This document shows positions 1 to 10,473 of a DNA stretch of 64,000 nucleotides, piece after piece. The stretch is from positions 57,596,740 through 57,660,739 of the forward strand of contig CM055901.1 in the NCBI GenBank assembly GCA_029582155.1, read 5' to 3'. The position numbers and the translations under genes were made by a program. The notes beneath the pieces were generated by a model that was not told where the DNA came from, ran no database searches, and was given only the letters and a program-made list of their open reading frames with translations. Every line of letters begins with the position of its first letter. Within the stretch, counting starts at the first letter, position 1. Origin of the DNA: Panopea generosa. Taxonomy: Eukaryota; Mollusca; Bivalvia; Adapedonta; Hiatellidae.

Positions 1-1078
1 TCACGAGACAGTAACCTAGGTGACGGAGACAGAGAGAAAACAGGAGAAAGTGTTTGTGTTGGCAGAGATAATGCAAGAGAAATATTATCTTCGTCATTGA
101 CAAATGCTGAGTCATCAGCATCTTCAAGTGAGTTATCTCTGCTTGATAACATTTTCCTTGATTTTTCCTCCAATTTAATCACTTCATCCAAGTTTGTTTC
201 CAATACAGGTCCCACTCTTATAGGAGTATTGGACCTTGAACGCGACTTCACCTTTTTCACAACCGGGGACTTTGACAGTCTTCTCAGGGGTACAAACTCT
301 ACAGAATCAAGATTGTCCAAACTTTTCGATGTTTTCATTTTTAAACAATTGATTTCATTGTCCTCTTCTTCGACAAATTGGAAACTTCTTCGTGAATATT
401 CTCCATTTGACTGCCTAAGTTGGCGACCACGTATTGGAGTGTTTGGGGGAACTACTGGATGATTTTTATCTGAGGTACTACCCGTCTCACTATGACAATC
501 TGATACTGTTGTCACGGGTGATGTACACCTTGGTGTTGACATCGGGGTAACACTGGGTGTATCTAAGGGAGACACATCTTTATCACTGATACCACCATTG
601 TGCAGCTGACGACCAATTTGCTCCGAGAGCTGAAATTCTGCAACGATTTTATCAATCTGCCGCTTCAGTGACTTTTTATGTGTAAAATCAAGCTTGTTTA
701 TCAGAGCATTAAACTCTGTTATCAAATTTTCCAAATGGGCTGCATAGCGAGCGGCCAGGAGAAATACTCGCCGCGCCACTCTGCTGATACGTGTATGTGA
801 ATTTGAAACGGCCTTAATGGCAAACTCTGCAACGATCAACAGTCTGTCATAGTTTTGTGGCCGCTCTTCATCATCTGTTGATGTTGCGCCAATTAGTTCA
901 AGAGAACTCTCTGAACTTGCACCATCTGGACGTTGACGAGGCAGAAATTCTGTTGGAAATTCCACCACAAGTTTCTCAATGATATACAACCTTCCAAGCA
1001 GCCACTGCCATGTGACATCTTCGTACTTCTCAGTTAGACATGGAACCAAATACGCCATTCCTCCAAGACCTAGCCTTC
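1..1078 (-). CDS. MAP3K1: MAP3K1 exon 14 (end of TOG region and linker), runs off window
   Basis: The acceptor at 1079-1080 follows a TTGTAG. The reading frame is open for 359 codons to base 1 with no stop, so the exon or the gene continues outside the window. The first part (residues about 578-690) continues the helical TOG-like region, with a WQWLLGRL motif matching the human WQELLGRL segment. The rest is a Ser/Thr/Pro-rich, low-complexity linker with many S/TP sites (for example SPLDTPSVTPMSTP) and acidic patches, as expected for the segment between TOG and kinase in MEKK1. The plus-strand open frame at 97-462 is its shadow. No frameshift was seen. Confidence 0.92.
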
Positions 1079-1401
1079 CTACAATTGATATCAATTCAAT
1101 CATACAAACTAGTTATATATTTGATGTATCTTTATTATCACAAATAGTAACAAAGCAATATAAGAATATAGAATTACTGTCATAGCGAGAAAGAAAACAA
1201 ACGTGTGAAGGGGGCGTAGGATGAAAAGTTCTTACCCGGTAAATATACATGGAAATCTTTACCTGGTGGGTAAGAACGCATGTGCAAGCACAGATAACAA
1301 GAGCACCGTAAGTGGGTGCAGACGATGTCTTTTTTCCAAATCTATTACGTAGGTCAATGTCAGTGAAGTTAACTTTTTAAACATGATGGTGATTAGTTTA
1401 A

Positions 1402-1813
1402 ACAAGAGGCCCAAGATGGCCTGAGGACGCTCTACTGACTCATAGTGGCCATAGCACTTTTTGAATTGATCCTATGCAATAGAAACATCGGGGCAGGGTC
1501 ATTTTAACCCTAGGGACACCATTTGAACAAATCTAACAAAACTATAGTTGGTTATCATTACTACATAAACATTTTGAAAATCTGTTGGGCTGTTCATGAG
1601 AAGAAGATTTTTTTAAGTTCTGGACTATTTTTAGTAACGGCGACCATCTTGAATTTCAAATAAAAAAAAATCTTCTGTATAGTCTCCTATGCAATAGAAA
1701 CTTCCATGTGAACACACTTTGGAGGCGACAGACGTCAGATGACAGACGACAGACGACGGACTACGAACAAAGCGCCATCGCATAAGCACTTCTGGCCTTT
1801 GGCCAGTAGAGCT
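1402..1813 (+). repeat. Pearl/Helitron-like repeat family A, internally deleted copy
   Basis: Starts with ACAAGAGGCCCAAG and ends with CTTTGGCCAGTAGAGCTAA, the same ends as the longer copy at 13320-14395 and the very short one at 5821-5938. A run of CAGACG/GACAGACGACGGA microsatellite precedes the end. It lies in MAP3K1 intron 14. Assigning it to the pearl / Helitron-like group is inference from layout. Confidence 0.6.
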
Positions 1814-1938
1814 AAAAAAAAATAAAAAAAAAATGGGCAGGGATGGGGGTTGGGTGAGAGCGAGGGTCTTGGGGTTGGTAACAAAGTTGAAAAGGGGCAG
1901 AGTATTTGATTCAATACAAAGCAAAGTTTAAAAAAAAA

Positions 1939-2994
1939 ACAAGAGGGCCAAGATGGACTTATATTGCTCACCTGAGTGACCTTGAGTCACCCAACTTAAG
2001 TAGATTATATAATACATGTACACTCAAAATTCCGGAAAAACGAGATGGGCGAGTAGTTAGAATTTTGACTTGTTTTGAAGATGTAACAAATGCGTAGAAG
2101 AGTTGCGCGATAACAAAAGTATCCCTGTGTGGATATCAGATATCGAAAGAAAGTTCACTATATAACCATATAAAGAAAACCAGCCTCCCCTTCTGGCGAC
2201 TATGTTTTTGACAAATGGCAATGGCTGGAACAAACTTGGTAGAGGTTCACCCATGGTAAATATCAGTGAAATTACATCGAATTCTGACAAGAAGGCTTTT
2301 GAAGATTTTACTATAGCTGCCTATATAGTAAACTAGCACCTCACTGTGACAGTAATGTTTTTAAACAAATCACAACAGCTTAAACAAACTTGGTAAAGAG
2401 TCACCCAAGGAACATTTCTGTGAAATTATTTTAAAATCAAGCCAGTAGTTTCTGACAAAAAGATGTTTTAAGTTTTTACTAATTTAACTTGCCCCGCCCT
2501 CTGGTGGCCATGTTTTTTGACATATCAAGATACATGTAGCTTGAGCAAACTTGGTAGAGGGTCACCCTAGTAACATTTCTGTGAAATTACCAATAATGGC
2601 CCTGTGGTTTCTGACAAGAAGATTTTTTAAGTTTTTATTTTAGCTTATATAGTAAACTAACCCTACCCCCTTGCGGCCATGTGTTTTGACGAATCACTAC
2701 GGTGTGAACAAACTTGGTGAAGGGTCCTCCAATGAACATTTCTGTGAAATTATTCTAAAATCGAGCCAGTAGTTTCTGACAATTAAACTTGCGCCTGCGC
2801 CGCCCCCTGGCGGCCACGTTTTTTTGACGAATCAAGATGGCTTGAACAAACTTGATAGAGGGTCACCCTAGGAAAATTTCTGTGAAGTTATATCAAAATT
2901 GGCCCAGTGGTTTCAGAGGAGAAGTTGTTAGAAGCTAAAAGTTAACGACAGACTACAGACCACAGGCGATCACAAAAGCTCACCTTTGCTAAAA
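1939..2994 (+). repeat. Pearl/Helitron-like repeat family C with tandem core
   Basis: Begins ACAAGAGGGCCAAGATGG and holds about five diverged units of roughly 180 bp, each with AACAAACTTGGTAGAGGGTCACC and TTTCTGTGAAATTA motifs and a GCGGCCATGTTTTTTGAC block. Ends near GATCACAAAAGCTCACC after a CAGACTACAGACC run. Fills most of intron 14 up to exon 13. Confidence 0.6.
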
Positions 2995-3260
2995 AGTGAA
3001 AGATGGTGAAGAAGTTACTGTTGACAAATATTTAAACAATATTGTATTTAACTTTTTATGTTTGAGACTTAAAAGTTTTATGAATATGACAAGATATCCA
3101 GTGGCTCATTTGAGACAACAATGTCTCCATGGTCTCCAGCGACTCATTTGAGACAACAATGTCTCTTACGGTTAAGTTGAGATAATAATGGTGCCTAACA
3201 AGCGGCCAAGGTGATAGCTTCATCAAGTCACGCTTACATACAGGGTAAAACAGCACTTAC

Positions 3261-3352
3261 CAGGGCTGACCAATTCTCTACCAAGGGCTAACTCTCCATG
3301 TTGACCTTTGGCCAACTCCATCATGGTGGAGATGGAAAGTTGACTAGTTCGT
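3261..3352 (-). CDS. MAP3K1: MAP3K1 exon 13
   Basis: A 92-bp exon with acceptor ATTGTAG at 3353-3354 and donor GTAAGT at 3255-3260. It encodes [16 protein letters not shown]..., nearly the human [16 protein letters not shown] segment of the TOG-like domain. It completes the AA left by exon 12 to a Lys codon, and its last G joins GA of exon 14 to give Gly. Both neighbouring phases therefore confirm the borders. Confidence 0.93.
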
Positions 3353-3564
3353 CTACAATATACAGAAACATGATTGAAAAACTTCTTACAAAGTTCACCT
3401 CACTGACATTATTACAACATGCTGCCCTTATAACTGTCAACAAGTACTGCTCTACTGACAGTAAACATATGTACACCTCTACTAACATGCAATTATACCA
3501 AATATAAGCACCATTCATTTATGAGAACTAGTATAGGTGCCCACGCTTATAATAAAATTTGATA

Positions 3565-5290
3565 AAACTAGACCTATCACTGTAGTGATGAATACCCCCG
3601 AACGCTGCCATGACAGAAAATGGTTAACCATTGTATGAAGTTTTATTAAATTATATCCAATAGTTTTAAAGTTATGCTCCAGACAAAAAAAATTCTTAAT
3701 AAAAGAGAATGTTATGGATTGAGTTTTTTGTATTGTTAATTTTTTTATAGTTTTGTTAAAATTAAAAACGGTCTTTTTAATTATTGTGCCGTGTACAAGC
3801 TTTCATGGCAATCAATAAATGTTATACTTTTTCGAGTTATGTTGAGGGACAACAATTTTATGGATAAGAAACAAACAAGAGCACTAGGAATACAATATCG
3901 AACCTGCTTTGCTCGAACTCCATGTATTCATCAACTTGGTTCTTTCATGAACTTTATTAAACTGTTATCACTGATGGCTTTAAAAGTACTTTAAAAGTAC
4001 TGCACCAGACAAGGGAAATATATCAAAGGGCAATAACTCTGTAATTAGCAAGAATAGAGTTATGTTTCTTGTACACTGCACTTCCTGTCATTATATTCTA
4101 CCATTGTATGAAGTTTGATGAAATTCCATCCAGTACTTTAAAAGTAATGCTCCGGACAAGGGAAATATATCAAAGGGCAATAACTCTGTAATTAGCAAGA
4201 ATAGAGTTATGTTTCCTGTACACTGCACTTCCTGTCATTATATTCTACCATTGTATGAAGTTTGATGAAATTCCATCCAGTACTTTAAAACTAATGCTCC
4301 GGACAAGGGAAATATATCAAAGGGCAATAACTCTGTAATTAGCAAGAATAGAGTTATGTTTCTTGTACACTGCACTTCCTCTTATTATATTCTACCATTG
4401 TATGAAGCTTGATGAAATTCCATCAGGTACTTTTTAAGTTATGCTCCGGACAAGAAAAAATATCAAAGGGCAATAACTCTGTAATGAGCAAGAATAGAGT
4501 TATGTTTCTTGTACACTGCACTTCCTTACATTATATTCTACCATTGTATGAAGTTTGATGAAATTCCATCCAGTACTTTAAAAGTAATGCTCCAGACAAG
4601 GGAAATATATCAAAGGGCAATAACTCTATAATTAGCAATAATAGAGTTATGTTTCTTGTACACTGCACTTCCTCTCATTATATTCTACCATTGTATGAAG
4701 TTTGATGAAATTCCATCCAGTACTTTAAAAGTTATGCTCCGGACAAGGGAAATATATCAAAGGGCAATAACTCTGTAATTAGCAAGAATAGAGTTATGTT
4801 TCCTGTACACTGCACTTCCTCTCATTATATTCTACCATTGTATGAAGCTTGATGAAATTCCATTCGGTACTTTTCAAGTTATGCTCCGGACAAGAAAAAA
4901 TATCAAAGGGAAATATATCAAAGTGCAATAACTCTGTAATGAGCAAGAATAGAGTTATGTTTCCTGTACACTGCACTTCCTGTCATTATATTCTACCATT
5001 GTATGAAGCTTGATGAAATTCCATCAGGTACTTTTCAAGTTATGCTCCGGACTAGAAAAAATATCAAAGTGCAATAACTCTGTAATTAGCAAGAATAGAG
5101 TTATGTTTCTTGTACACTGCACTTCCTCTCATTATATTCTACCATTGTACGACGTTTGATGAAATTCCATCCAGTACTTTTCAAGTGATGCTCCGGACAA
5201 GGAAAATTGCAACGGACAGACCGACCGACAGACCGACCTCAGGGTGACTCCAGTATACCCCCTCAAAACTTCGTTTGTCGGGGGTATAAA
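3565..5290 (+). repeat. Pearl/Helitron-like repeat family B, copy 1
   Basis: Starts ACTAGACCTATCACTG, has a 400-bp unique left part, then about nine tandem units of roughly 125 bp (CAAAGGGCAATAACTCTGTA ... ATTGTATGAAGTTTGATG). It ends with a GACAGACCGACC microsatellite and a hairpin ATACCCCC...GGGGGTAT. Close copies lie at 10474-12210 and 32818-34480, all in the same orientation. Copy 1 and copy 2 are almost identical through the left part, so at least one spread recently. In intron 13. Confidence 0.75.
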
Positions 5291-5343
5291 TATATATATA
5301 TATATATACATGTATATATATACATATATATATATATATATAC
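5285..5343. repeat. TA-rich microsatellite
   Basis: An (AT/TA)n run with a few ACATGT interruptions, directly after the hairpin end of the family B element. It is only 70 bp from the donor of MAP3K1 exon 12. Confidence 0.9.
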
Positions 5344-5414
5344 AATGAGCATAAAGAAAAGAAATGGTCCAATTAATAAAGGAATATTAAAAAGAAAAGT
5401 ATAACTAGACATAC

Positions 5415-5536
5415 TTTGTGCCGTCGCAACACTTGACTATGATGCTATCTATTACTGGTTTGAACAATGTCTGGAGCTTGTTTCTCTGTTGATAGTCCCG
5501 TGATGGAGTCACAGCAAACACAAGGCGAAGCACTTT
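5415..5536 (-). CDS. MAP3K1: MAP3K1 exon 12
   Basis: A 122-bp exon with acceptor TATTTTACAG at the right and donor GTATGT at 5409-5414. It encodes KVLRLVFAVTPSRDYQQRNK, matching human [20 protein letters not shown], then LFKPVIDSIIVKCCDG. This is a helical repeat of the TOG-like region. Entry phase 0; the last codon leaves two bases completed by exon 13. The intron just upstream of its acceptor is a tandem repeat (see 5537-5720). Confidence 0.94.
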
Positions 5537-5720
5537 CTGTAAAATACATACATTCTGTGTAGGTACACGACCAACCGTGCAAAATACATACATTCTGTAA
5601 AGGTACATGAGCAACCGTGTAAAATACATACATTCTGTAAAGGTACACGAAATACCGCGTGATATTACATACTATGTGTGTGGGTACATAAACAACCGCT
5701 CAAAATACATACAACCATGG
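5537..5720. repeat. 40-bp tandem repeat containing acceptor-like sites
   Basis: Four to five units of about 40 bp (AAAATACATACATTCTGTAA ... GGTAC ... CAACCG). On the transcribed strand each good unit contains CTTTACAG or TATTTTACAG, and the true acceptor of exon 12 is the last of the series. The repeat thus extends into the 3' splice site. Confidence 0.8.
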
Positions 5721-5820
5721 GAAATAAAACTGACCAACTTTATTATGGTTACATCAAATGTTCAAGTTTGGACTCTTAAAAGAGAATCTTGGACCAGTTG
5801 TTGAGAAATTATACAAGAAT

Positions 5821-5938
5821 ACAAGAGGCCCAAGAGGACCTTAATTGCTCTACTGGCAACAAATCGATAGACGTTATTTTTGTTTTTGCAAGTTCCACTT
5901 AAACTGTGCTTAGCTAGCCTTTGGTCAGTAGAGCTGGA
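5821..5938 (+). repeat. Repeat family A, minimal 118-bp copy
   Basis: Begins ACAAGAGGCCCAAGAGG and ends GCCTTTGGTCAGTAGAGCT, the terminal signature of family A with almost no interior. In intron 12. Confidence 0.55.
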
Positions 5939-6100
5939 AACTAAGAATAAGTCACGGAATTCCATTGATATCAGCATGAAAACAGAATGAACAATGGTGT
6001 GTTTTATCACATCTTCTAAGAATACCTGTAGTTCAGTTACAGGGTTTGTCTACTTATATGTCATTTACAATTTTACAACAGCTATACATGTATCATACTT

Positions 6101-6228
6101 CAGGTGTGCCAACTTACACAAATCACTTCTCAAGTGTGCCAACTTACACAAATTGCTTCTGAAGTGTGCCAACTGACACAAATTACTTCTGAAGTGTGCC
6201 AACTTACACAAATCACATCTCAAGGACA
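6101..6228. repeat. 32-bp tandem repeat, about four units
   Basis: Units read AAGTGTGCCAACTTACACAA followed by ATCACTTCTG. Short minisatellite in intron 12; it produces spurious open frames. A poly-C/CA run follows at 6283-6318. Confidence 0.85.
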
Positions 6229-6410
6229 CAACACATGGTCCTGGTTGTCACCTCACTCATCCATCAGATGCTCCACCATTAGACCCCCCCCCCCCCACCC
6301 CCACACACACACACACCACTATACAGATACATTGGTGGAATGATTAGGACAAAGGAGAATTCAGTAAATAAAGGGGTAATGCTTTAAACAGTACACAAAA
6401 AACTATTTAC

Positions 6411-6656
6411 CAGGCAGCCTACAAAGACCTTATATACAGGGTCCTGACACATCAGCGCCACCACACTGAAACAGCACTTTAACATTTTAACCATAGTGTC
6501 TGTGTTGGACATCGACATCCCTCCTGCACCGGTTCTGCTCTCGTCTGTCACACAGAGCAACTCACGTGTCATCTCTTTACCCAGATGCTTTAATCCAGTC
6601 TCTCGTATTGACCAGTTTCGCGAGAATAGACATGATACCAGGTCTTCACCCAGAAT
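6411..6656 (-). CDS. MAP3K1: MAP3K1 exon 11 (start of TOG-like region)
   Basis: A 246-bp exon, exactly 82 codons, phase 0 on both sides; acceptor ATTATAG, donor GTAAAT. It encodes LGEDLVSCLFSRNWSIRE, which parallels human MELVGCLFSRNWNVRE, then a Ser/Gly-rich stretch and CQDPVYKVFVGCL (human CADPVYKVYVAAL). The variable middle is shorter than the Ser/Gly run of the human protein. Confidence 0.94.
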
Positions 6657-6829
6657 CTATAATAGAAGGTTTTTGAACATGTTTAAATCATATTTTGTAG
6701 AGTTTGTTAATGTGATTCCACGAGTCTATGGGCTAGCATTGCGACGAACTTGGCGATAGGAAACGGATGGCCAAGATGTATTTTATATCATCAGTTGATC
6801 AATTATATGACTCTAACCTTTTTTTTTTT

Positions 6830-7016
6830 TAAATAAAATTAACACCATTTCAACACAGTTTAATGTATGGAGGAAGACTAGATGTATATGCACGATACTG
6901 GGTAGAGCTAGCACCACTACACAAGCAACTGACAACCATTTTCACATAAAGGTTTTGGAGAGAGAGAGACTCGAACCTACCACCTCAGCAGCGAGTGATC
7001 TCGACCCCTCGGCCAC
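6830..7016 (-). repeat. tRNA-derived SINE, family 2
   Basis: On the minus strand the head reads TTTTGTGGCCGAGGGGTCG and GGTAGGTTCGAGTC, resembling A and B boxes of a Leu/Ser-type tRNA. The body ends near an A-rich stretch at 6830. A second copy is at 8478-8706. Too diverged to be a functional tRNA. Confidence 0.55.
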
Positions 7017-7111
7017 AAAAGACAAGGGTCCAGTTTCACTTAACATTTCAAGTTGAGAATTTCCTCAACTCAAAAATCTTAATTTCTGTAAATACAACTA
7101 GAACTCATTGA

Positions 7112-7395
7112 TGGGCCAAATTAGCTCAGTCATTAGCATGCCTGTCTATCAATCTAGGAGCCGTGAGTTCCAATCACTGCCCAGCCACAGTCATCGTGAT
7201 GGTTGATATACAACATTGCGTCACATTATCATTTGTCTCGCACCACTGATTCAAGTAGGAAAGTTATCAGTTACTTGCGTAGATGTGGTGTGCTCAAGAA
7301 CAGGATCCCAGGAAACAGTGGTCAGGTTAACCGATGGTCTGTTAGCCCTCGATGGCATAAAATAAAGCTAAATATTCATTTCAATGAACTCATTG
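7112..7395 (+). repeat. tRNA-derived SINE, family 1
   Basis: Head GGGCCAAATTAGCTCAGTCA (A box) and GTGAGTTCCAATCACTGCCC (B box), then a conserved body (GATTCAAGTAGGAAAGTTAT, CAGTTACTTGCG) and tail TCGATGGCATAAAA...GCTAAATATTCATT. Other copies of this family lie at 20775, 32160, 39238, 43705, 55560, 62152 and 63455. In intron 11. Confidence 0.75.
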
Positions 7396-7625
7396 CACAA
7401 TAAATGTCTACACAGAACTGCAGTCATGACAGATCTGTACACATTAAAGTATAACATGTAACATGATCAATGTAAATAAATGTACAGCATTTCCAAAAAT
7501 TTAGATGAGAAAAATCACAAGTTGAGATGTATAGTAAAACTGGGCCCAATCCCAATTTAAGTATCATTAAAACTAAGGAGTAATTTATCTTTGTAGATGA
7601 ATAACAAGTTTGACTTCTCCCCTAC

Positions 7626-7767
7626 CTCTATCCATGGCGTAGACATGTTGATATACTCTCCTGGTATGGGTTCTGCGTAGGGTAATCGCGAGCTCTCAGG
7701 TTCATGTTGAGGAGACGGTGCCCGTGTGTTCGGAGGGGCCAGAGGTTGGTCCATAGAAGGTTCTTCG
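7626..7767 (-). CDS. MAP3K1: MAP3K1 exon 10 (linker between RING and TOG)
   Basis: A 142-bp exon; acceptor TTCATACCCAG, donor GTAGGG. One base finishes the Ala codon of exon 9, then 47 codons. It encodes a Pro/Ser-rich linker ending in STPWIE, matching human AEPWIQ just before the TOG-like domain. The upstream in-frame Met of the longer open frame is intronic. Confidence 0.88.
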
Positions 7768-8189
7768 CTGGGTATGAAAAAGGTAAATCTTACTGCTTTA
7801 AGAGGCACAGTACATATTGCTTAAAAGGATGAATTTCTTATTTCTTAAAGGGACACAATAAATATTCCATAAAGGGGCAAAACTCGATGTTGAAATATTT
7901 TTAACATTTCAAATAAGTTCATATTTAAGAAAAGATCAACAGTTTTTATAACATTAATAGTGTCATAAATTATTGAAAAGACAAAATAAATATTACTTTC
8001 TATCACAGATAGAATATTTTTTTATAGGGGTGAGGGGGGCTTTTTTTGTCATGCTCGCAAATGACTATAGATGTTTAAATAGAATGCCTTTCATTCATTT
8101 ACAAGAGTTATTTTCCTTCCAAAGGATAAATGAATTTAACAATCTACATAATTATATACTGTCTGGAGTATTCAATTTCATATCTGCTT

Positions 8190-8345
8190 CATGAATATGT
8201 ACATATACTTTTCATGAACATATATACTTTGCATACATATGTATACTTTGCATACATATGTATACTTTTCAAGAACATGTATACATTTCATACATATGTA
8301 TGTATACTTTTCATACACATGTATACTTTCCATGAACATGTACAA
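8190..8345. repeat. Short tandem repeat, about 24 bp unit
   Basis: Units resemble TATACTTTTCATACATATG and TATACTTTTCATGAACATG, five to six in a row. AT-rich minisatellite in intron 10 that makes a spurious tyrosine-rich frame. Confidence 0.75.
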
Positions 8346-8477
8346 TTTTCATTTGTATAATTTTCTGATATAGTATTGGGTTTGATAAATGCCATGTGTA
8401 CTTTTAATTCTGCTATTATTTCATTTGTCTTTACAAAATGGATAAACCACATAGTAATTCTTTTATTCTTTTGAATG

Positions 8478-8706
8478 GGGTTTAACGCCATTTTAACACA
8501 TTTCAGGTTATTTATGGCATATCCAGTTTCATTAATTAGTGAAGGAAAATCTTGGAATGAATCTGAGTAGAACCACCGTCCTTTCGAAAGTAACTGGCAA
8601 ACTTTCTCACATACAGTTTTTGAGCAAGCAGAAGTCTAACCTACAACCTAAGCAGTGAGAGGTAAGTGATCTCGAGACGGCGCCTTAAACCACTTAGCCA
8701 CAGAGG
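8478..8706 (-). repeat. tRNA-derived SINE, family 2
   Basis: Minus-strand head CTGTGGCTAAGTGGTTTAAG and TTAGGTTGTAGGTTAGACTT. Related to the copy at 6830-7016 by the AACACCATTTCAACACA / AACGCCATTTTAACACA tail. Confidence 0.5.
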
Positions 8707-9029
8707 ACCTTCATGGTACATGTAGTTCATATAAGCATGAACAATATCACAGCAGCCAAATACCCTTGGTATATCTACAAAAAGCATGAGAAAAATATTT
8801 GAAATTTAATATACACATACTGTAACATAGGCAAATTAAACTTTCCTATCTTTCACATTTTTAACAGCACAAACTTGCAATAGATGCATTTGTACAAATA
8901 TTCATTTCTAAGCGTTTCTTTGATGATTAGGAATATTTCAACATTTTTACACATGCATGTTCTGCAAATAACTTAAATTTCTTTTTTTCATACAGTCTAT
9001 TTACATTTTTCTATTATATACAAGCAATC

Positions 9030-9625
9030 TCCATAGCACAAACTATTTACACATTTCAATTAAGCATCTGCATTGCACAAACTACTAATATCCATTTAAC
9101 AACTACTGATCTCCATTGCACAAAACACTAATATCCATTGCATAAATTATTTACACATTTCAATCAAGCATCTCCATTGCACAAAACACTAATATCCATT
9201 GCACAAAACACTAAAATCCATTGCATAAATTATTTACACATTTCTATTGCACAAACTACTAATCTCCATTGCACAAAACACTAATATCCATTGCACAAAA
9301 TATTTACACATTTCAATAATTAAGCATCTCCATTGCACAAAACACTAATCTCTATTGCACAAACTACTAATCTCCTTTGTACAAACTTCTAATCTCCATT
9401 GTACAAACTACAAATCTCCTTGTACAAACTACTAATCTCCATTGCACAAACTACCAATGTCCATTACACAAATTATTTACACATTTTAATTAAGCATCTC
9501 CATTACACAAACTAATCTCCACTGTACAAACTAGTAATCTCCATTGTACAAACTACTAATATCCATTGTACAAACTAGCTATCTCCATTGTACAAACTAC
9601 TAATCTCCATTGTACAAACTACATT
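9030..9625. repeat. About 22-bp tandem repeat array
   Basis: About 25 irregular units of TCTCCATTGCACAAACTACTAA with a longer variant carrying ATTATTTACACATTTCAATT. In intron 10, ending about 240 bp before exon 9. Scattered further units continue to 9805. Confidence 0.85.
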
Positions 9626-9862
9626 TCTAGTAGTTTAAACCTATTCATTTTACATTGATTATGAAACAATTTATTACGCCTGATACAAACCAAGCTTGAA
9701 GTAGCCTTCCTGGGTAGAACCTCATCTAATGTACAAACTACTTTAATTTTTCCATTAAACATCCACAGGGAGTAAACTACTTGAACATCTCCATTGTACA
9801 AACTATCGAAGCATTTCTGCTGTCCAAACTTCTAAATAATTTCTTTTAAACAATCTACTTAC

Positions 9863-9938
9863 GCTTTGATCTGTTTCCAATGTGTTCTACATAGCGGACA
9901 AATCAGTACTTCTTTTTGACGTTTGCATTCTTCGAACC
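9863..9938 (-). CDS. MAP3K1: MAP3K1 exon 9 (second half of RING finger)
   Basis: A 76-bp exon; acceptor TATGTAG, donor GTAAGT. The first two bases complete a Trp codon split by the intron (human has Trp at the same place). It encodes FEECKRQKEVLICPLCRTHW, with the last zinc-binding pair CPLC. Ends two bases into an Ala codon finished by exon 10. Confidence 0.95.
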
Positions 9939-10233
9939 CTACATACAGGAAAGAATGATATAACGAAATTTTTATTATCATTTTTTTTTTTTTTGTCCTA
10001 CTTTTAAAAGTGGACATGATGGTTTAGCATGCAGTAACAGTTCAGTGAAGGAACGATGTCTGGTATAGAATCTATATCTAAATGTTGACTTGTATATTAC
10101 TTATCACAAGAATTCTGTTTACAAAAAAAAAAAAAATGAATAAACTGTTCTTTATAACTATGCTATTTAAAAAAATCAATGTCTGTTATTATGAGAGGAC
10201 AAGTGTGATATTAGTATTTATTGGTCTACTTAC

Positions 10234-10352
10234 AAACTGTGATACAATGGTGATGTAACCTGTTCTGGCAGCCATCACACTTCAGGAGGCTCTCCCCTTC
10301 CAACATTTCCAGCAAACATATCGGACATGTATCATCTTCCTCTCGTACACTT
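10234..10352 (-). CDS. MAP3K1: MAP3K1 exon 8 (first half of RING finger)
   Basis: A 119-bp exon; acceptor TTTTGCAG, donor GTAAGT. It encodes [20 protein letters not shown] then [11 protein letters not shown]. Visible zinc ligands (residues about 321, 324, 337, 340, 347 and 348, with 365 and 368 in exon 9) fit the RING-type finger of MEKK1. Spacing matches human closely, with one residue less in the C-x-D-G-C loop. Intron 9, between the two halves, is only 295 bp and is the shortest of the gene. Confidence 0.95.
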
Positions 10353-10473
10353 CTGCAAAACCAAGTGTCACACACAAATGATTGGAATTAAATGGAAGAT
10401 TGGAAGTCCCCTTGTATAAGGTATTTGCTTACATTTATCTTTTTTGCCAATGTTGGGGATTACACAAGCAAAT

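Noticed and set aside
97..462. 121-codon plus-strand open frame
   Set aside because: It is the antisense shadow of MAP3K1 exon 14, which is phase-matched to exon 13 and similar to MEKK1.
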